A stretch of 49,004 nucleotides of DNA from Candidatus Omnitrophota bacterium (GCA_016930235.1 JAFGHI010000050.1:1-49004); one strand, 5' to 3'. Shown: positions 8,486 through 17,810, counted from the first letter of the stretch. The notes: generated by a model from the letters alone, not told the origin. A program made the numbers and translations.

Positions 8486-9518
8486 AACACCGTTGATCGG
8501 GCTTCAACTCGGTTAAATCGGGTACCTTCTTCCAAAGGTGCCGATCAAAGATGTTGAAGGCGAGACAACGTCCATTATAAAAAACAGGAGGATTCGTAAA
8601 GTTTCCTGTTCCTCTTAGCACAATATCGGCCGTCGCAAAGGCATGAAAAGCTTCCAAAGTTAAGTCAAGGCTATCGCCAACCCTCATCGTGACATTGGAA
8701 AACCGGCGCAGACAATCAAATTCGTTCTTTTTCTTTTCTAAGAGTCCCCCAAAAATTTTCTGGAATTCGGGCGGAGTCATCGAAAGCCGTCTCTTGAGAT
8801 CTGCCGTTTCATACCCATCCGAATAAACACGAATTTCAAAACGATCCGGTGATGTCTGTCTGAAAAGTTGCTCCAAAAATCGGGCATATTCCTTGGCACC
8901 GTTTCTCATATCCTGAATCTTTTTCCAGCCGTGCCGGTCCGGCTTTGCCCATCTTTCCGTCAGACGCCCGCAAACACAATACCATCGGCCCCAATGCTTC
9001 AGGTGGATTCGATCACCCCTTCGGATATGGACGGCGACTTTAATTTTTCCGGGGTCTTGAAAAGCCGTTAAGACAGGTTCCGCTTCGCGTCTTGTCCAAT
9101 ACCTTTCCCGAAATTTCAATTTCGGCTTCAAAACACCGAAGGCCCTCTTCATTTCCCGGATCGATACATAATGATTGACGGCGAAACGGAAAATACAAGG
9201 ACGCTCCTGGCAGCAAAGCGAGGTCTTTCTCACCAAGTTAAGTGAATTACCCTGAAAGATTTCCCGGACGATTTCCTGAATGGAAATATCAATCACCGGA
9301 AGTTGATCATCAACAACTTCGTCCCATCTCTCTTCGCCGAGATCAAGTCCCAGAAAATGGGCCCAATCCCATCCTTTTAAGTGATTCGACTGATCAAAGG
9401 GTGTATGAAGATACGTCAACCCGAGGGATTGCCCCACTTCATACAGAATATAGAATCTTTCCCAGAAGTCGCCGATTCCGTTGGGGACTGAATGAATGAC
9501 AAAATAGGATTTAGCCAT
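8439..9518 (-). CDS. Fucosyltransferase-like glycosyltransferase
   Basis: A 359-aa protein with VAVHIRRGDRIHLKHWGR near residues 161-178. H-x-R-R-G-D is the donor-binding motif shared by alpha-1,2/alpha-1,6 fucosyltransferases and protein O-fucosyltransferases (GT11, GT23, GT65 group). The later blocks FEIRVYSDGYETADL and FATADIVLRGTGNFTN match their C-terminal Rossmann half (S-D and G-S-F-x-N like). It overlaps the DUF5672 gene by 8 bp and converges with the methyltransferase. A GDP-fucose-type donor is the family norm, but other deoxysugars are possible. Confidence 0.7.
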   Translation of the reverse strand: MAKSYFVIHSVPNGIGDFWERFYILYEVGQSLGLTYLHTPFDQSNHLKGWDWAHFLGLDLGEERWDEVVDDQLPVIDISIQEIVREIFQGNSLNLVRKTSLCCQERPCIFRFAVNHYVSIREMKRAFGVLKPKLKFRERYWTRREAEPVLTAFQDPGKIKVAVHIRRGDRIHLKHWGRWYCVCGRLTERWAKPDRHGWKKIQDMRNGAKEYARFLEQLFRQTSPDRFEIRVYSDGYETADLKRRLSMTPPEFQKIFGGLLEKKKNEFDCLRRFSNVTMRVGDSLDLTLEAFHAFATADIVLRGTGNFTNPPVFYNGRCLAFNIFDRHLWKKVPDLTELKPDQRCFTGVFETDLTTSRVS

Positions 9519-10401
9519 CGCGCTTGTCCTTGATCACGTATCCTTCCCAAAAACCCCGGTCCTGACGATACCATCCGTGACATCCGAAAGGGAGCTTGCG
9601 CCCATTTTTCTCATACCAATATCCCGGCTGCTCATCAAAGGAAAATAGCATAGCTTCCTCAACCGGGGCAATTTTAAAATGGGGGTCCCACTTCTTGGCT
9701 TCAAGAGCCCAAAAGACATCTTCGGCCCTTAAATCGGGGTTGGCGTGAACCGCGACATGCATGATACTTTTTAATTCCCTGCGAAAAAACTCCCTCAGCT
9801 TTAAGGCCCAAGAAGAACCCCCGGATTTTCCTTCCCGTAAAACAACCTCGCCCTCTTTTTTCCAAAGCCTATTCCATTCATAGCGGAGGATTTTTCCAAA
9901 GATTTTTAAATTTTTCTTACAAACATTCCATGGGCTTTGATACCTTTTCAGAACACGCAAAAAACTCTCAACCTTCCTCAACGAAAAACCTCCGTTACCA
10001 ACCATCTCACATGGATTTCTCAATCCGCTATTATCGGCCACCCAGGGAGCTCCGATATAGTCATATCCTTTTTGGCACCATTGGGGAAGCTGGTCTTGAA
10101 AGACAAGGCAATCAAGCTGATAAACGAGAATATACTCGTAATTTCGGAAGTAGCGGTAAAACTTGCGGGTCCTCATTCTTTGATTATACGACCTCAATCC
10201 GCGAAAATACTTTTCAGGTTCCCGGATGATTCGAAACCCTTCGGGTTCCCAGGAAATTGTTTCGGGCATAATGACAAAACAATCATAAGAACCCAAAAAA
10301 TGTTTGAGGTGCCTTAAAGAAATTTCTTCTTCGGGACTTAAAGGATAACGGTAAATAAGGGTCGCAACCGCGGCTGTCTTTTTGGTTCGAGCTTGATTCA
10401 T
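9511..10401 (-). CDS. DUF5672 family protein (putative glycosyltransferase)
   Basis: A 296-aa protein that starts MNQARTKKTAAVATLIYRYP. Family blocks are HLKHFLGSYDCFVIMPE, YILVYQLDCLVFQDQLPQWC, YDYIGAPWV, GNGGFSLRKVESFL and, near the end, EDVFWALE and FGCHGWYR. This set defines DUF5672 proteins, which are found beside capsule and LPS genes and have a GT-A-like core with QLD in the metal position. The activity is not established. It is translationally coupled (8-bp overlap) to the fucosyltransferase-like gene. Confidence 0.75.
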   Translation of the reverse strand: MNQARTKKTAAVATLIYRYPLSPEEEISLRHLKHFLGSYDCFVIMPETISWEPEGFRIIREPEKYFRGLRSYNQRMRTRKFYRYFRNYEYILVYQLDCLVFQDQLPQWCQKGYDYIGAPWVADNSGLRNPCEMVGNGGFSLRKVESFLRVLKRYQSPWNVCKKNLKIFGKILRYEWNRLWKKEGEVVLREGKSGGSSWALKLREFFRRELKSIMHVAVHANPDLRAEDVFWALEAKKWDPHFKIAPVEEAMLFSFDEQPGYWYEKNGRKLPFGCHGWYRQDRGFWEGYVIKDKRDG

Positions 10402-10480
10402 CGAGTCATTATCCTGACTTGAATCGGAAACCCATGATGTCTTTTGTTGAGATAAGTGACGAACTTAAAGTGGATTGTAA

Positions 10481-10852
10481 TTATATCCGGTTGTAATCAT
10501 CCTCAATCCGGATGATGTCATCCTCTCCCAAATAATCCCCACGCTGGACTTCGATAAAAACAAGGGGGGTTGTTCCCGTATTGGCCATACGATGAATCGT
10601 ATCTTTCGGCGTTTCGATCACGGAACCTTTTTTTACGGGAATCTCGCGGTCTCCGACCGTCGCAATCCCCTCACCTTCCACCACCGTCCAAATCTCCACC
10701 CGTTTTAAATGTTTCTGCAAGCTGAGACGGGATTTCGGGTTAATCTCGACGCGTTTGACTTGATACCCGGCGTCCAGGTCAGCATATAAAACTTCATAGT
10801 TTCCCCACGGTCTTTCATCGTCAAAGGGATGTTCACATGCCTTTTTTTTCAT
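10481..10852 (-). CDS. Mannose-6-phosphate isomerase-type cupin
   Basis: A 123-aa single cupin, equivalent to the C-terminal isomerase domain of bifunctional ManC/AlgA. It starts with ERPWGNYEVLYADLDAGYQVKR and carries SLQKHLKRVEIWTVVEGEG (metal-binding His-x-x-x-x-E region) and TPKDTIHRMANTG. The domain interconverts fructose-6-phosphate and mannose-6-phosphate, the entry to GDP-mannose and GDP-fucose. No guanylyltransferase domain is attached. Its place beside a fucosyltransferase-like gene fits local supply of GDP-sugars. The canonical metal His pair is reduced to QKHLKR, so catalysis is not certain. Confidence 0.8.
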   Translation of the reverse strand: MKKKACEHPFDDERPWGNYEVLYADLDAGYQVKRVEINPKSRLSLQKHLKRVEIWTVVEGEGIATVGDREIPVKKGSVIETPKDTIHRMANTGTTPLVFIEVQRGDYLGEDDIIRIEDDYNRI

Positions 10853-10865
10853 CGCGCCCCCCGTC

Positions 10866-11573
10866 TTAACTCAAACTGTAGGCACCTGCCGCCCAGCATC
10901 CGTGATGCGACAAGCTAATATCCATATTAGCACGCCTCCCATCGATAAGCAAAAAGGGAGGTCCTAATTGATCATCGGTCATTTCCCTCAAGATCTCAAG
11001 CCGTGAGGGGTCTAGCTTCAGCCTCTCAGCGATCTTTCGGATACACGCAAGGCGAGCAAGAATCGACTCCTTGCGCCCGATAAGAACCTTATGAGATCCC
11101 TGCTCTAAGCGACGTTCATTAAAAAATTTCCGCTGGGTTAACCCTTCTTCAACATCGATCTTCTCACAAAAGAAATCGAATGAACCCTTTTCCAACAAAC
11201 CTTTCTCCCTGGCCAGGGCGTGAATATATTCCTCGTTACCCTCAATCCCTACGTCCGAGACATTTCCTGCATGTTCAACTTGAAACCGTCCCTTAAAACC
11301 CCCATAGGTCCAACAGTCATAGGTCTCGCATAAAGGTTGAACATGAAATTGTTTGTGAGCAAAAATGATCGACGGGTCCTTTTTGACAAAAACCTTATAA
11401 GCCGCTTCCTTGGCTGCCCAAAAAATCCAGAGAACGCGGTCCGGGTGAGCCGCCGCCGAAATCCTGTCCCGCTCTTCAATGCTAAAAACCCGTTGGACAA
11501 AACGCTCATCGGCGGACTTTCGGAAGGTTTCTTTTTCTTTTAAATCGACAACATCATTACCGACTCGTGGCAA
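10866..11573 (-). CDS. 4'-phosphopantetheinyl transferase (Sfp/AcpS superfamily)
   Basis: This enzyme moves phosphopantetheine from CoA to the Ser of an acyl carrier protein. VGNDVVDL near the N-terminus holds the Mg-binding Asp, and WIFWAAKEAAYKVFVK is the W-x-x-K-E-A-x-x-K signature. DISLSHHGCWAAGAYSL forms the C-terminal strand. There is no ATG: the frame opens at TTG 11621, and TTG 11573 lies 10 nt after a GGAG, leaving a 16-bp overlap with plsC, so I chose 11573 (235 aa). It is the last gene of the acyl cluster and probably activates the carrier protein encoded two genes upstream. Confidence 0.85.
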   Translation of the reverse strand: MPRVGNDVVDLKEKETFRKSADERFVQRVFSIEERDRISAAAHPDRVLWIFWAAKEAAYKVFVKKDPSIIFAHKQFHVQPLCETYDCWTYGGFKGRFQVEHAGNVSDVGIEGNEEYIHALAREKGLLEKGSFDFFCEKIDVEEGLTQRKFFNERRLEQGSHKVLIGRKESILARLACIRKIAERLKLDPSRLEILREMTDDQLGPPFLLIDGRRANMDISLSHHGCWAAGAYSLS

Positions 11574-12318
11574 AGTAGGCTTGCTCCATGCGGGCGAGCT
11601 GCTGGATAATTTGTGCGGCAAGATCGCGGGTCTCTCTTAATCCCGAAAAATCACTCTCGGGCTCAATGACTTCCATATCAAAATAGATGCGGTCACCGAT
11701 CTTGGGAATACCACTGCTTTTATTTTGTTTATGCCCACGCAAATAAACACATAGGATTTTACAATCACGGACGGACTTTAACAGGCGCCCAACACTATAG
11801 GAAAAAGTTTCGTCATCCACCTTGCCATCCACGCTGCGTTTCCCTTCCGGGAAAATGGTGATCGCGTGACCTTTTCTCAGCAAATAAGTCAATTTGTCCA
11901 AAGCCTTTTGGACACCGTCACGATCCCCTCCCCGGTCCACAGGAATGCAGCTGCCTAAATAGCAAACCAACCGTAGCACGGGATTATTTTTATATCGCTC
12001 GCGCTCCGGTAAATTCCAAGAAAAAAAACGGAAGGATTTCATATAAGACAAAACGGAGGCAAGCCCCCAATTGATCAATGCGGAATCAATCTTCGTAATA
12101 TGATTGGCGCAAATGATGATAGGCCCGCGTGTTACTCTCTGGATTTCCTTGAAGCGCCGGCGGATTTCGCGGATTCTCTCAATTCGGTACCGCCCGACTA
12201 ACCGCAATAGGAGGATACAGATTCCACCCCAAATCGGGAAAGTCAGCCAACCAATGATTCTTTGAAGGTGAAGCGAGAACTTATCCCAAAATTTTAGGGC
12301 GAGTTGAGAATCTTCCAT
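11557..12318 (-). CDS. 1-acyl-glycerol-3-phosphate acyltransferase family (PlsC-like)
   Basis: A 253-aa protein with one hydrophobic N-terminal segment (WLTFPIWGGICILLLRLVG). The acyltransferase blocks are ICANHITKIDSALI (H-x4-D catalytic pair), GSCIPVDRGGDRDGV and FPEGKRSVDGKV (FPEG acceptor site). PlsC enzymes esterify lysophosphatidate or a related lipid at the inner membrane. Its ATG directly follows the stop of the acyl carrier protein gene, so the natural donor may be an acyl chain carried on that protein. It could instead acylate a sugar lipid; the acceptor is not deducible. Confidence 0.85.
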   Translation of the reverse strand: MEDSQLALKFWDKFSLHLQRIIGWLTFPIWGGICILLLRLVGRYRIERIREIRRRFKEIQRVTRGPIIICANHITKIDSALINWGLASVLSYMKSFRFFSWNLPERERYKNNPVLRLVCYLGSCIPVDRGGDRDGVQKALDKLTYLLRKGHAITIFPEGKRSVDGKVDDETFSYSVGRLLKSVRDCKILCVYLRGHKQNKSSGIPKIGDRIYFDMEVIEPESDFSGLRETRDLAAQIIQQLARMEQAYFATSR

Positions 12319-12567
12319 CTAACCTACTTTGGATAAGATGAGCTCCACACCATCGCCGACCGTACGGACTTTGTCCGCATCAGCATCATCGACTTGTATA
12401 TCGAAGGCATCTTCAAAATCAAGAACAATATCCACCAGACGCGCTGAATTGACCTTCAAATCATCGAGAATGGTCGTCTCCATGGTGATCTGCTCCGGAG
12501 CAAGTTCTGATTTGCTGTACTTCTTCAAAATATCAACAACCTTCTTAAGGACTTCCTCCTTCGTCAT
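12319..12567 (-). CDS. Acyl carrier protein (dedicated, divergent)
   Basis: An 82-aa acidic, mostly helical protein. The phosphopantetheine site reads DDLKVNSARLVDIVLDFED, where the Ser of NSAR takes the place of the usual Asp-Ser-Leu. It is therefore clearly a carrier protein but not the housekeeping AcpP type. ATG 12567 is preceded by a very strong AGGAGG 5 nt away, predicting high expression. It sits between the FabF-like gene (148-bp spacer) and plsC (0 bp), so it probably carries the chain made by the four upstream enzymes. Confidence 0.9.
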   Translation of the reverse strand: MTKEEVLKKVVDILKKYSKSELAPEQITMETTILDDLKVNSARLVDIVLDFEDAFDIQVDDADADKVRTVGDGVELILSKVG

Positions 12568-12715
12568 CCCAACCTCCTAATTTCGAAACGTGGTTAAATC
12601 AAAATACACTTAAAACCCGCAAACATGCCATCGAAATCATAAATGATCCGATTGAATTAATCTATCTGAAATCATGAATTGGATCAATGAATAAATCTCA
12701 TAACTTCAAACGGAC

Positions 12716-13993
12716 TTATCCCTTCCATTTCTTCAAAATGAGACATGAGTTCACGTCTCCAAAACCGAAACTCGCCTTGGCTTGATATTCCAAGCCAGGA
12801 ACTTCCTGGGTCTTGTGAACAACACTTGCCTCGCAGGGCTTGATCTTCTCATGAAGATCTTCACAATTCACGGATCCGTGGATGAATCCCCGCGAAAGTT
12901 GAAGCGCACAGGCAACCACCTCAAGCCCGCCGGCAGCCCCTAAGGCATGCCCAACCAATGATTTTGTTGAATTAATCAGCGGCAGCTTTTTGGGGGCAAC
13001 TTCAAGCGCATCGACCCAATTTTGAACCTCATAAGGATCCGCGAAGGTCGCTGTCAAATGTCCGTTAATCGTATCAATCTGTGTCGGTCGGATGTTGGCA
13101 TCCTTCAGAGCTTCACGAATACAACGGCGAACACTTTCCGGATTCGGAGCCGTCATACTCCCCCCCATTCTTTGGCCGCCGCAATTCAGAGCTGTCCCGA
13201 CAACTTCGGCATAGATTTTTGCCTTCCGTTCGAGAGCGGAATCCAAAGACTCCAGCATGATAATCCCGGATCCCGAACCCGGGATAAAACCGCCCGCACT
13301 TTCACTCATCGGACGTGATGCCTTCTCGGGCTCATCATTGCGGTCCCTGTTGAGGACACGCATCGCATCAAACCCCGCCCAAATATATTTTGAGATTCCT
13401 TCCGCCCCTCCGGCCAACATCCGTTTGGCAAATCCCTGACGGATCCGGTTGGTCGCTTCGATCACGGCTTCGGTCCCCGTACTGCAGGCACTGCTATTGG
13501 TTGTGACTTGATTTCCCAATGCGAACAAACCGCTGATCTTCGCGGAAACACCGCTGGCCATCACCTGTTCAACCATCGTGCTTCCCATCCGGCGGACCTT
13601 TCCGGCATTCGTGAAGGGAATCAGTTTATCTCCGATGGTATCCATTCCCCCGATTCCGGTTCCGACGATAGCGCCTGTGTCCCAGTTCACGTAATCCACA
13701 TCGTGGCCGGGAATTTCCAGGCCCGCATCTTTCCAGGCATCGGTCGCAGCAATGCACGCAAATTTGATGCTGGAATTCATCCCTAAAAGCTGCTCTTCTG
13801 AAAAATACCGTCGGACAATACTTTCATACTCCTGGACCACACCCGCCACCTGGCACCCAAAATTCAATTCTTTGAGTTCGGGCTGGAAGGAAATCCCCGA
13901 TTTCCCTTCACGAAGAGCTTTTTCGTAAGCCTCGACGCCATAAGCATTTGGAGCAATGACCCCTAATCCTGTAATCACAACCCGTGTCTTCAT
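12716..13993 (-). CDS. Beta-ketoacyl-ACP synthase II-type (FabF-like)
   Basis: A 425-aa condensing enzyme. The Cys-His-His triad is visible as NSSACSTGTEA (nucleophile Cys), NGHLTATFADPYE (first His) and STKSLVGHALGAAGG (Lys and second His). VVITGLGVIAPNAYG is the standard N-terminus. The first-His loop is NGHLTATFADP instead of the usual NAHGTSTPLGD, which places it in a side branch of FabF-like synthases often found in specialised acyl clusters. It elongates an acyl-ACP with malonyl-ACP. The start overlaps the fabZ stop (ATGA). Confidence 0.9.
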   Translation of the reverse strand: MKTRVVITGLGVIAPNAYGVEAYEKALREGKSGISFQPELKELNFGCQVAGVVQEYESIVRRYFSEEQLLGMNSSIKFACIAATDAWKDAGLEIPGHDVDYVNWDTGAIVGTGIGGMDTIGDKLIPFTNAGKVRRMGSTMVEQVMASGVSAKISGLFALGNQVTTNSSACSTGTEAVIEATNRIRQGFAKRMLAGGAEGISKYIWAGFDAMRVLNRDRNDEPEKASRPMSESAGGFIPGSGSGIIMLESLDSALERKAKIYAEVVGTALNCGGQRMGGSMTAPNPESVRRCIREALKDANIRPTQIDTINGHLTATFADPYEVQNWVDALEVAPKKLPLINSTKSLVGHALGAAGGLEVVACALQLSRGFIHGSVNCEDLHEKIKPCEASVVHKTQEVPGLEYQAKASFGFGDVNSCLILKKWKG

Positions 13994-14448
13994 TTCGTCT
14001 TAATCCCCATCCCTGCAATTGTTCCGCTGCAGACCACTTTTCCGTCAGTCAGACTGACTTCCGCTTTCGCTTTCATTTTCATCCGGCGAAAATATTCTTT
14101 ACTGGCTTTGACAATAATCTTGTCGCCGGGTTTCACGATCCCCGTAAATTCCACATTGGCCTCGGTAAAAACCGTTGTGTATTTTTCGATTTCCTCCCGC
14201 GGCATTTGAAGTGAGCATAAATAAATCCCATAGGCAACCACCCCGGCCTGAGCCATGGCTTCAAGCAAGACAGCTCCCGGCGTCACAGGATTTCCGGGAA
14301 AATGGGCCGGATAAAAAAATTCATCGTCCTTAAAAGTGTAAGAGGCCACAATGCCGTCTTCATTCAGTTCATGGATTTCATCGATGAACCGATAAGGCCT
14401 TTGCTGCGGGACTAAGGCCAGCACTTCTTTTTTTGAAAAACCGCTCAT
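13990..14448 (-). CDS. fabZ: FabZ-like 3-hydroxyacyl-ACP dehydratase
   Basis: A 152-aa single hot-dog domain. RPYRFIDEIHEL opens it, and AHFPGNPVTPGAVLLEAMAQ supplies the catalytic His (HFPG) and Glu (LLEAMAQ) of FabZ. The reaction is dehydration of 3-hydroxyacyl-ACP to trans-2-enoyl-ACP. It overlaps both neighbours by 4 nt (ATGA), coupling it to fabA upstream and to the FabF-like gene downstream. The length is normal for the family. Confidence 0.88.
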   Translation of the reverse strand: MSGFSKKEVLALVPQQRPYRFIDEIHELNEDGIVASYTFKDDEFFYPAHFPGNPVTPGAVLLEAMAQAGVVAYGIYLCSLQMPREEIEKYTTVFTEANVEFTGIVKPGDKIIVKASKEYFRRMKMKAKAEVSLTDGKVVCSGTIAGMGIKTK

Positions 14449-15050
14449 ATTTCCCTCTTTAAGATACCGCCGATCGAATTTTTGGACCGTGCGGGATAAT
14501 CGGTATAAGCAATCCCCGTAAAAATTCCGACCTTGGCATCCTTAATGGTATAAATCAGTTCGCCGTCCACGAGAACATTCCCGTTGCCGATCACAAGAGA
14601 TGTGTTGCCCCCTTGTAAAACGGTGTAGCGTCGGACATCGATTTCATAACGGACAAGTTTGTTATACGGGCGGATCTGGCCGTCAAAGTTGACTTCTTTA
14701 CATCCCAAGGCCCGCCCGTTGCCAATGCTTCCGGCACAAACGCAATAAAATCCCAAAAGCTGCCAAACCGCATCGACACCCAAACACCCGGGCTGAACGG
14801 GATCCCCGTTAAAATGACATTGAAAAAACCATTCATCCACGCGAATATCTTTTTCTGCAACCAGGCGGCCTCGTGTCCCGTCTTTTTTAAGATCAAAAAC
14901 CCGGTCTACCATCAGAAATGGCGGTGCCGGAAGCCTTGAAAATTCACTGGGCGGATCCGTCACCAAACGTCCGTAAGAAAAAGCAATCAGTTCTTCTTTT
15001 GAGAATTGGTCCCTCTTCAGGAATTCCTTGTACGTTAACGGTTTCTTCAT
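14445..15050 (-). CDS. fabA: FabA-like 3-hydroxyacyl-ACP dehydratase/isomerase
   Basis: A 201-aa hot-dog protein of FabA type. LPAPPFLMVDRVFDL and CHFNGDPVQPGCLGVDAVWQ are nearly textbook, with active-site His (CHFxGD) and Asp (GVDAVWQL) as in Escherichia coli FabA. FabA enzymes dehydrate 3-hydroxyacyl-ACP and can isomerise the double bond, so the product could be unsaturated. It is about 30 residues longer than E. coli FabA at the N-terminus. ATGA overlaps link it to fabH upstream and fabZ downstream. Confidence 0.88.
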   Translation of the reverse strand: MKKPLTYKEFLKRDQFSKEELIAFSYGRLVTDPPSEFSRLPAPPFLMVDRVFDLKKDGTRGRLVAEKDIRVDEWFFQCHFNGDPVQPGCLGVDAVWQLLGFYCVCAGSIGNGRALGCKEVNFDGQIRPYNKLVRYEIDVRRYTVLQGGNTSLVIGNGNVLVDGELIYTIKDAKVGIFTGIAYTDYPARSKNSIGGILKREI

Positions 15051-16054
15051 GATCGCTTCGCCCCTTTGACATCACTGAATTCGATGGCCATACTTGCCCA
15101 GCTCAAACCCGCACCGACAACAACTAACCCAAGCACATCCCCTACCTTAAACTTTTCCCAATGCTGACTCAGGATGGAAGGGGCCCCGGCCGCTCCGGTA
15201 TTGCCGTAGACATCGACATTAAAAAAATGTTTCTCCGGTGCAATATCGCAGCGTTTGCAAACCGATTCCAGCATCCGCAGATTGGCTTGATGACCGATAA
15301 AATAAAGATCTTTTGCCTTTTCAGGATATCTCGCCTGAATGTCACGAAAACACTGGACTGTCTTGCGGATGGCAAAGGCCTGAACCGCGGATCCTTCCTG
15401 TTTGAAATAACCCGTCCGTTGAATGACCGCTTTATCCCAATTTGCGGGATCGGAAGTCAACGTCGTAAAAACGACTTTGGCTTTTGAAGGAACGCGCGTG
15501 GAAATCACCGCCGCACTTGTTCCGTCTCCCCACAAAACAGCCGTGCTTCGGTCGCTATAATCCACGGCCCGGGTCGTATTTTCGGGATGGACTAGCAAAA
15601 TGAAATCAGGCAACGCATCAGGACGCATCATAAACAAGAAATGTATTTGGGCTCCAAAGCTGGAACAGGCCGAATTCAAATCAAGGCATTCGGTTTGGAT
15701 CCCAAGTTCACAGGCAATCACGCAGGCTTCCGCGGGAGTCGTTGTATCGGGGGTGCACCCTCCGGCAATCACCATCCCGATCTGCTCCTTGGTAATCCCG
15801 GCCTTTTCGATCGCCATTTCCGCAGCCAGTTTTCCGGTTTGAGCATTGGTATACTGGCAAGCCGCCCCAGACTGACGAATATCCCTATTCTTTGTCTTTT
15901 TGATGTAATCAAGATCCAGAACCGTCCGGCGAGTCTGTATCCCAACACGCTCCATAATCCATTGATCATTTGTCCCGATATCCAAGTCTTCAAGAAACTG
16001 GTTATCGATAACATTTTCAGGGTGAAAATGGCCCAGCCCGTGTAAGTAAACCAT
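15047..16054 (-). CDS. fabH: Beta-ketoacyl-ACP synthase III (FabH-like)
   Basis: A 335-aa thiolase-fold enzyme that probably starts chains from an acyl-CoA and malonyl-ACP. The Cys-His-Asn triad is seen in LNSACSSFGAQ, FIGHQANLRMLE and DVYGNTGAAGAPS. VGIQTRRTVL is the family R-x-G-I-x-x-R motif. It leads the acyl operon: 260 bp lie upstream and contain the terminator of the preceding gltBD operon, so the promoter for fabHAZF should sit between 16055 and about 16145. I could not pick a convincing -10/-35 pair. An insertion near residues 48-62 (LDYIKKTKNRDIRQS) is longer than usual. Confidence 0.88.
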   Translation of the reverse strand: MVYLHGLGHFHPENVIDNQFLEDLDIGTNDQWIMERVGIQTRRTVLDLDYIKKTKNRDIRQSGAACQYTNAQTGKLAAEMAIEKAGITKEQIGMVIAGGCTPDTTTPAEACVIACELGIQTECLDLNSACSSFGAQIHFLFMMRPDALPDFILLVHPENTTRAVDYSDRSTAVLWGDGTSAAVISTRVPSKAKVVFTTLTSDPANWDKAVIQRTGYFKQEGSAVQAFAIRKTVQCFRDIQARYPEKAKDLYFIGHQANLRMLESVCKRCDIAPEKHFFNVDVYGNTGAAGAPSILSQHWEKFKVGDVLGLVVVGAGLSWASMAIEFSDVKGAKRS

Positions 16055-16147
16055 AAGTTTTGAAGATTCCTTTTTTGATACTGGCTCTTAGAGGTATCTT
16101 AACTCGACAAGGTAGACTCTAAAATGCATCCAACCTCTCATGAAAGC

Positions 16148-16175
16148 AAAAAAAAAGCGGGCATTTGCTCGCTTT
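16148..16175 (-). terminator. Intrinsic terminator after gltD
   Basis: Read on the minus strand, AAGCGAGCA pairs with TGCCCGCTT (one A/C mismatch) around a very short loop and is followed at once by a run of nine T. It lies 140 nt past the gltD stop and before fabH, so it should end the gltBD transcript and separate the two operons. Confidence 0.7.
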
Positions 16176-16314
16176 CTCAGCGTGAAAAAATGCTGTAAGT
16201 CTATGAAATTCTAGGAGATAAAACAACGGCTGTCAAGAAAAAGGAAGTCGGCTCAAAACAGGCGCATTCGAAATTCTTTGTCACATAAAGGGTTATGCAT
16301 GGCCTCATGATCTT

Positions 16315-17799
16315 TCAAGCTGAAAGATCGGACTCACCCATTAAGTATTTGTCAATGGTCCGCGCTGCCCCACGGCCCTCATGAATGGCCCAAACCACCA
16401 AACTTTGGCCTCGACGCATATCTCCCGCCGAAAAAATACCCTTCACATTCGTCGCATAATCTCCATAATCGGCCTTGGCATTCGAGCGGCTATCTTGATC
16501 AACTCCAAGTTCCCGTAAAACATCCCCTTCCGGTCCCAAAAATCCCATCGCCAATAAAACCAAATCACAGGCAACAACTTTTTCAGAACCGGCAATTTCC
16601 TTCGGGACAAAACGCCCTTTTCCATCTGGGATCCATTCCATCTGAACAAGGTGGGCACTTTGAACGTTGCCACTTGTATCCCCCGTGAACTTTTTGACGG
16701 TGGTCAGGTATTGACGCGGGTCCGCACCAAAAATAGCCGCGGCTTCCTCCTGCCCATAATCCAAACGGTAAACCTTAGGCCATTGAGGCCAGGGGTTATT
16801 CGCCGCCCTTTCAAGCGGTGGCTTGGGCATAATCTCAAGCTGAAGAACACTCTTCGCCTGATGCCGCATCGAAGTTGCGACGCAATCCGTCCCGGTATCT
16901 CCTCCGCCGATGACAATCACATCCTTGCCCTTGGCGGAAATATATCCTTCACATTCTTTACCGTCCAACAAAGTCTTCGTATTCGCAGCGAGAAACTCCA
17001 TGGCAAAGTGAATCCCCTCGAAATCACGGCCTTCGACCTTTAAATCCCTTGGATTTGTTGCACCACCGGCCAGCAAAACAGCGTCGAACTCCCTGACAAG
17101 TTTCTTGGCAGGGTAATCCTTGCCGACCCATGTCTTTGTTTTAAATGTCACGCCTTCCTTTTCCATGAGATCAATCCGGCGCTGAACAACCTTCTTATCC
17201 AAATGAGGATTCGGGATGCCATACATAAGAAGACCGCCGATCCTGTCGGCACGTTCAAAAACGGTCACGGCGTGACCGGCATGGTTAAGTTGAGCAGCGG
17301 CAGCCAACCCCGCGGGACCCGATCCCACAACGGCAATTTTCTTTCCCGTATGCTTCTTGGGGATTTGCGGCCGGACCCAGCCTTCTTCGAAACCGCGATC
17401 AATAATGGCGCATTCAATATTTTTAATCGTCACAGGCGGTTCATTAATCCCCAGCACACAGGACCCTTCACAAGGGGCCGGACAGACACGGCCTGTAAAT
17501 TCAGGAAAATTATTCGTTTTATGAAGACGCTCCAGGGCCTCCTGCCATAAACCCCGGTAAACCAGATCATTCCATTCGGGGATCAGATTCTTGATGGGAC
17601 AACCCATCGCCATTCCTGCAAGAAGCATTCCGGAATGGCAGAAAGGAACACCGCAATCCATGCACCGGGCACCCTGCTGGCGAAGGACTTCCTCCGAAAG
17701 CGAGTAATGGACTTCACTCCAATGTTGGATTCTTTCTCTCGGCGGAAGATGCTCCAAATCCTGCCGTTTGATTTCTTTAAATCCAGTCGGCTTTCCCAT
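16315..17799 (-). CDS. gltD: Glutamate synthase small (beta) subunit
   Basis: A 494-aa flavoprotein. [10 protein letters not shown] and [12 protein letters not shown] provide the N-terminal cysteines that coordinate Fe-S clusters with the large subunit. [14 protein letters not shown] (about residue 151) is the FAD-binding motif, and [13 protein letters not shown] the NAD(P)H-binding one. [23 protein letters not shown] closes the protein. It supplies electrons from NADPH to GltB, which makes two glutamates from glutamine and 2-oxoglutarate. It follows gltB by 11 bp. Confidence 0.95.
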   Translation of the reverse strand: MGKPTGFKEIKRQDLEHLPPRERIQHWSEVHYSLSEEVLRQQGARCMDCGVPFCHSGMLLAGMAMGCPIKNLIPEWNDLVYRGLWQEALERLHKTNNFPEFTGRVCPAPCEGSCVLGINEPPVTIKNIECAIIDRGFEEGWVRPQIPKKHTGKKIAVVGSGPAGLAAAAQLNHAGHAVTVFERADRIGGLLMYGIPNPHLDKKVVQRRIDLMEKEGVTFKTKTWVGKDYPAKKLVREFDAVLLAGGATNPRDLKVEGRDFEGIHFAMEFLAANTKTLLDGKECEGYISAKGKDVIVIGGGDTGTDCVATSMRHQAKSVLQLEIMPKPPLERAANNPWPQWPKVYRLDYGQEEAAAIFGADPRQYLTTVKKFTGDTSGNVQSAHLVQMEWIPDGKGRFVPKEIAGSEKVVACDLVLLAMGFLGPEGDVLRELGVDQDSRSNAKADYGDYATNVKGIFSAGDMRRGQSLVVWAIHEGRGAARTIDKYLMGESDLSA

Positions 17800-17810
17800 G
17801 GTGATTCTCT

